Shown here in pieces: positions 49,680 to 53,211 of a DNA stretch of 53,211 bases. Within the stretch, counting starts at the first letter, position 1. Each line of letters opens with the position of its first letter. The position numbers and the translations under genes were made by a program. Source of the DNA: Rhodothermia bacterium (GTDB taxonomy: Bacteria; Bacteroidota; Rhodothermia; Rhodothermales; JAAAOL01); assembly GCA_030428385.1 (NCBI GenBank), contig JAUIDY010000030.1, forward strand, positions 1-53,211, given 5' to 3'. The notes under the pieces are model-generated. The model saw nothing but the letters and a program-made list of their open reading frames with translations. It did no database searches and was not told where the DNA came from.

Positions 49680-51863
49680 TTACTTGAGCAACAACATCGA
49701 CCGCGTGAAGGAATGCGTAGCGGTCTCCAGGCGGTAGAGATACAACCCACTCGGCAGGTTGGCCGCCTCGAAGGTGACGTTGTATGCGCCCGTGGGCTGC
49801 GTGCCTTCGACGAGGGTTGCTACTTCGCGGCCCAGCACATCGAACACCGTCAGCTTCACGTCCGACGCGGCGCCCAGTGTATACTGGATCGTGGTGGCCG
49901 GGTTGAACGGATTCGGATAGTTCTGGTCGAGCGCAAAGGTGCCCGGCAGTTCGCCTTCTTCGATATCCGTGCTGATGTCGCCGGGGACGCCCGGGGCCAG
50001 CTTGTAGTCGCCAAACGAGAACCACCAGATGCCCTGGATCACATCCACGACATCGCCATCCGTAAACGTGGTGGTGTTGAAGTCGCTCGACAGATTCGGT
50101 GAGACATCGTCGGCGAGGACTTCATTGTCCGGCGTGCCATCCGAGGAGAAGGCCCATTCGCCAAAGCCGGCGTCGGCTTGCGTGATGGTTACGTTTTCGA
50201 AGCGGAGCAACATGCCCTGGTGTGCCTGCGCCACGGCTTCATCTTGCAAGGCGGTGGTAGGCACCGTCAGGTAGGCATACGGCGTGCCGCCTGTGGACAT
50301 CACGCTCATGGTGACATCGTTAAGCTGGGTCACAACGCCGAATTGCTCACCGATGGTCGCCTCAGTGATTTCAATGACATCGCCGGGGGCAACGGAGGTG
50401 CCTTCGGGAATCACTACAGAAAGGCCAGACCACGGACCCAATTCGGGGTCATCCTGAACCGTTGCCACGCCGCTTCCCAAGATATCCACGGTTTGCACCG
50501 TCGCCGTGATGCTCATGGGCGTCGTGATGCCTTCAAACGGACTGCCATTTTCGCCGCTTTCCTCGGGGGAAGCAGGCTGCTGAATATCTTCGATGCTGTT
50601 GATGCCATCATTCAGGATACGGTAGCTTCCAGACGTAGACTCGAAGGCCGCGCCGTTGATGTCTTCGGCCACGGCTATGTACGCCACAAAGACACCGTCA
50701 CCTTCGGAGGGGATTTCGGCGGTATAGGAGCCGTCGCCCTGCGGCGTTGTCGCTACCGAGACCACGTTGCCTGTGCTGGTGGTATACACCACCGCGACGT
50801 TGGCGATATCGGTCGGGTTAGCGGCTTCAACATTCACCGTGACAGTCACCGGGTCGCTGCCCGGCACAAAGTCAGGGCCTTCCACCGTCACGTTCGTGAT
50901 TGTTGGTTCGGCAAGGATTTCGAGGTCGTCGTCGGTGAAGGGGGAAATCTGCATAAAGGTTCCAGCGGGAGCGCCCACAAATTCAAACGCCTCGAAGGCA
51001 CCCCGGAAGACCACGAAGCCTTCCACGTTGACCAAGGAGCCGGGAGCAGGCGGCTCGAAGGGGGCGCCTGCGTCGCGGGTGTTCCACGGCGGGTTCTCAT
51101 AGACCCCAATGCGGTCGTTGCGGTAGCGTAGTGACAGGTCATCGTTCTGCGTGAACGTTGTCCCGCCGTCGGTCGAGAGGTTCCAGTTGGGCCGGCCGGT
51201 TTCAGCGAGGGTACGGCGCAGGATCGTGGCATTTTCGATGCGCACGTACTGGTTGATCAGGTCGCTGTAGTTGTCCCAGTTGGGCTGGTTCGTGAACTCA
51301 CCTACGTTGGTGTTCAGCGCGTCGGTGCCGTCGATCAGCACCGGGTCGAGGATGCTGTCCGGGAGGCCGTTATCCTGGTAGGAGCCTAGCGGCTCGATGG
51401 ATTCGGGCACGAACTGCGAGGTGGTGCCAAAGTAGCCGAGGCTACCAGTCACGCGGATGACATCGCCCACGAGTACATTCAGCAGGCCCGTGTTTTCATA
51501 GTCGGCGTCGGTAATCTGCATGCCCATGCCTTCCACACCATCGGTGGCCGCCGCGATGTCGCGCACAAACACGTTGATGCGGTTGGGGCCGCCACGGGTG
51601 TCATCGAAGGAGGACAGCCCCGAGTCGTACGGGTCGGACAGCACCACGACGGTGATCTGAACCTGATCGCCCGTGATTTCGGGCATGATCAGCGAGGCAA
51701 CTTCTGCATCGGTCAGGTCAGCGCCTTTCTGATTAAGTTCGGTGAGGTTGGCATCCGGGATTTTGTTGAGGTCGCGTACGGTTACGGCTGTCTGTGCCCA
51801 GGCTGACCCGGCAAAGAGCAGCGCGATAAACGTCGCAAGGATGGTAACACGTTTAGAGATCAT
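49680..51863 (-). CDS. T9SS-secreted protein with OB-like and Ig-like domains
   Basis: 727 residues from ATG 51863 (MISKRVTILATFIALLFAGSAWAQT), a clean signal peptide; the frame extends upstream to 51950 without one. The N-terminal half has DVIRVTGSLGYFGTTSQF and LVNVEGFVVFRGAFEAFEF, short beta segments like OB-fold modules found beside secreted nucleases. The centre has an Ig-like unit (PVTVTVNVEAANPTDIANVAVVY), then a second OB-like part (VAPGDVIEITEATIGEQFGVV). The last 80 residues are a T9SS sorting domain (QNYPNPFNPATTIQYTL, FDVLGREVATLVEG, GLYLYRLETA, ending LLLK). Binding partner unknown. Confidence 0.88.
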   Translation of the reverse strand: MISKRVTILATFIALLFAGSAWAQTAVTVRDLNKIPDANLTELNQKGADLTDAEVASLIMPEITGDQVQITVVVLSDPYDSGLSSFDDTRGGPNRINVFVRDIAAATDGVEGMGMQITDADYENTGLLNVLVGDVIRVTGSLGYFGTTSQFVPESIEPLGSYQDNGLPDSILDPVLIDGTDALNTNVGEFTNQPNWDNYSDLINQYVRIENATILRRTLAETGRPNWNLSTDGGTTFTQNDDLSLRYRNDRIGVYENPPWNTRDAGAPFEPPAPGSLVNVEGFVVFRGAFEAFEFVGAPAGTFMQISPFTDDDLEILAEPTITNVTVEGPDFVPGSDPVTVTVNVEAANPTDIANVAVVYTTSTGNVVSVATTPQGDGSYTAEIPSEGDGVFVAYIAVAEDINGAAFESTSGSYRILNDGINSIEDIQQPASPEESGENGSPFEGITTPMSITATVQTVDILGSGVATVQDDPELGPWSGLSVVIPEGTSVAPGDVIEITEATIGEQFGVVTQLNDVTMSVMSTGGTPYAYLTVPTTALQDEAVAQAHQGMLLRFENVTITQADAGFGEWAFSSDGTPDNEVLADDVSPNLSSDFNTTTFTDGDVVDVIQGIWWFSFGDYKLAPGVPGDISTDIEEGELPGTFALDQNYPNPFNPATTIQYTLGAASDVKLTVFDVLGREVATLVEGTQPTGAYNVTFEAANLPSGLYLYRLETATHSFTRSMLLLK

Positions 51864-51964
51864 GTTGGTTAGTGTGGCTTGTTGAGTGGAGGGTTGGTCA
51901 GTGACTCGATGCACCCCACGCGCCGTCCCCCAACGGCACAGACGCATCAAGGCAGGCTGGTGGT

Positions 51965-53211
51965 TTATTTGATGATGGCAAACTTGCCCTCTTGGACGTC
52001 GCCAGAATCAAGGTCTTTTACGGTGAAGAAATACAAACCGGTGGCAATGTCAAGTCCGTTGCCCGAAAGTACGTCCCACGAGTGCTCGCCGCCCGAAAGC
52101 TGGCGGTCGTCGCCGCCGAAGTCATCGTACCAGCGAATGTCACCCTGGTAGGTGGCGGAATTATGGTCTAACTCGGCGACAATCTCTCCGGCGAGGGTGT
52201 AAATGCGGATTTCGGCGCGGGCGGGCAGGTTGTAGAAGTTAAGCCGCCGTGTGCGGTTGGTGCTGCCATCCCAGGCGGCGCGCACGCGGTACGGGTTCGG
52301 ATAGACGCCCACCTTGCGGTTTTCGGCCGTCGGCGGCGTGCCGGGGAAGACACGCTGGGCGTTCGAGGTGCGGCTCGACTCGAAGGAGGCTAGTCCCGCG
52401 TCGGGATCGCCCTCATCAAACGCCGTCACGGTGAACAAATACTGCCAGCCCGAGAGCAAGCCGTCGGCCTCGAATCGGTACCAGTATTCGGTCGGGTCGT
52501 TCTCGAATGTAACGGCGGCGTCCAGTTCGACTTCATCGAGGCCGTTGTTAAAGCCTGTTCGGTTGCCGGGGCGGTCGTACTGGGCCACCAGCGCGGCGGC
52601 GTCCAGAATCGGCGTGTTCGGGTTGCGATCGTCGCCGGGGTTGCTGCGGTAGATGCGGTAGCCCTCGAAGTCGGCCTCGCCGGAGACCGGGTCGATGGAT
52701 TCTTCAGCGGAGCGGTCCCAGTAGAGTACCGCTGCGCCTTCTTCCAACTCCACCCGCAGGCGCGGCGAGCGTGGCGGCTCGGGAATGAGATAGCGGTCCA
52801 GGACGCCGTTGTTGTTTACGTCTTCATCGGCGTCGAGGCGGCCGTTGTAGTTGTTGTCTTCGCCCGAATAGGTGCGCCGTGCCCATTCGATGTTGTTGAC
52901 CAGCAAGCGGCGGCTTTCAGGCGTGTCGATGGATTTGCCCGTTTGGCCCTGAAACTCATCCGGCTTGAGGGCTGCGACAAACGCAAAGGTCACCTGCAAC
53001 GTGTCGCCGGGCGCGACGAGTGGAAACGGCCCCAGTGGCACCAGCCCAATCCAGTTGCCGCTCGACTGCTGCCCGTCGGTGCGCAGGCGCTCAAACCAGT
53101 CGTCGCGGGCGGCCTCGAAGGCGTCGGGGGTTTCATAGACTTCCGGGTTGGGGAAAGGCGTGGCCATGCGGCGGTATTTCTCGTCGTCGCTCGCCGGGCG
53201 CGACAACTCGT
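51965..53211 (-). CDS. Large secreted protein with T9SS-type C-terminal domain (5' end outside window)
   Basis: The frame is open to the right edge, so only the last 414 codons are seen. They include YNGRLDADEDVNNNGVLDRY (a dockerin-like acidic repeat), a probable Fn3 unit (VLYWDRSAEESIDPVSGEAD, then FEGYRIYRSNPGD and YLFTVTAFDEG) and a C-terminal domain (VGVYPNPYRVRAAWDG, RIYTLAGEIVAELDHN, GLYFFTVKDLDSG, ending FAIIK). This end is the variant of the sorting domain seen in large Bacteroidota surface proteins. It is the first gene of the seven-gene minus-strand block, 101 bp before the next T9SS gene. Confidence 0.82.
   Translation of the reverse strand, partial: ELSRPASDDEKYRRMATPFPNPEVYETPDAFEAARDDWFERLRTDGQQSSGNWIGLVPLGPFPLVAPGDTLQVTFAFVAALKPDEFQGQTGKSIDTPESRRLLVNNIEWARRTYSGEDNNYNGRLDADEDVNNNGVLDRYLIPEPPRSPRLRVELEEGAAVLYWDRSAEESIDPVSGEADFEGYRIYRSNPGDDRNPNTPILDAAALVAQYDRPGNRTGFNNGLDEVELDAAVTFENDPTEYWYRFEADGLLSGWQYLFTVTAFDEGDPDAGLASFESSRTSNAQRVFPGTPPTAENRKVGVYPNPYRVRAAWDGSTNRTRRLNFYNLPARAEIRIYTLAGEIVAELDHNSATYQGDIRWYDDFGGDDRQLSGGEHSWDVLSGNGLDIATGLYFFTVKDLDSGDVQEGKFAIIK

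Overview
The window looks like chromosomal DNA of a GC-rich member of the Bacteroidota/Rhodothermota, most likely the Rhodothermales group. The signs are several secreted proteins ending in a type IX secretion (T9SS) sorting domain (YPNPFN then a C-terminal beta-sandwich), a PorV/PorQ-family barrel protein, a Bacteroidota-style hybrid sensor with propeller, Y_Y_Y, kinase, receiver and AraC domains, and many non-ATG or weak-SD starts. No rRNA, tRNA, CRISPR array, transposase or phage gene was recognised. The genus assignment is inference.

Layout. 1-4.6 kb: the end of a T9SS surface protein with a 458-residue internal duplication, then an LpxH-like metallophosphoesterase paired with a glycosyltransferase. 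4.6-12.5 kb (minus strand): a complete efflux operon, TetR regulator > TolC-like channel > membrane-fusion lipoprotein > RND permease, with a palindromic candidate operator just upstream of tetR. The permease carries an extra block of membrane helices. 12.7-15.2 kb: lemA, a TPM-domain membrane protein and a DUF3667 zinc-ribbon membrane protein. 15.3-19.7 kb: a one-protein hybrid two-component system and a 59-residue membrane protein. 19.7-20.7 kb: about 0.8 kb with no convincing gene, holding an array of ATGTCCC motifs spaced 20-21 bp apart.

20.7-30.9 kb: the most unusual part. A small PAS protein with a strong terminator is followed by a probable operon: a sigma factor with two region-4-like segments, a zinc-finger membrane anti-sigma factor, a membrane-anchored TPR-CHAT protease with an intact His/Cys pair, and a 1647-residue T9SS beta-helix surface protein. 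I propose a protease-gated sigma-factor pathway controlling a surface protein. It resembles the logic of Craspase (TPR-CHAT protease, sigma factor, sigma inhibitor) but has no CRISPR component in the window.

30.9-41 kb: ordinary mixed genes. These are a zinc-ribbon-like protein, a GrpB-family protein, a lipoprotein whose start codon overlaps that of a divergent PadR regulator, an FtsX/MacB-type permease without a visible ATPase, DUF202, an SGNH hydrolase, an ECF sigma factor with a perfect inverted repeat upstream, a periplasmic isoaspartyl peptidase, a flavin monooxygenase-like protein and a small lipoprotein. 41.2-53.2 kb (minus strand): seven codirectional envelope and secretion genes. They encode two large T9SS or T9SS-like proteins, an Fn3-type lipoprotein, a TonB-dependent receptor, a PorV/PorQ-family barrel, an NHL-propeller lipoprotein and a secreted nuclease-like protein. 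Two copies of an intergenic double-hairpin repeat lie within or beside this block.
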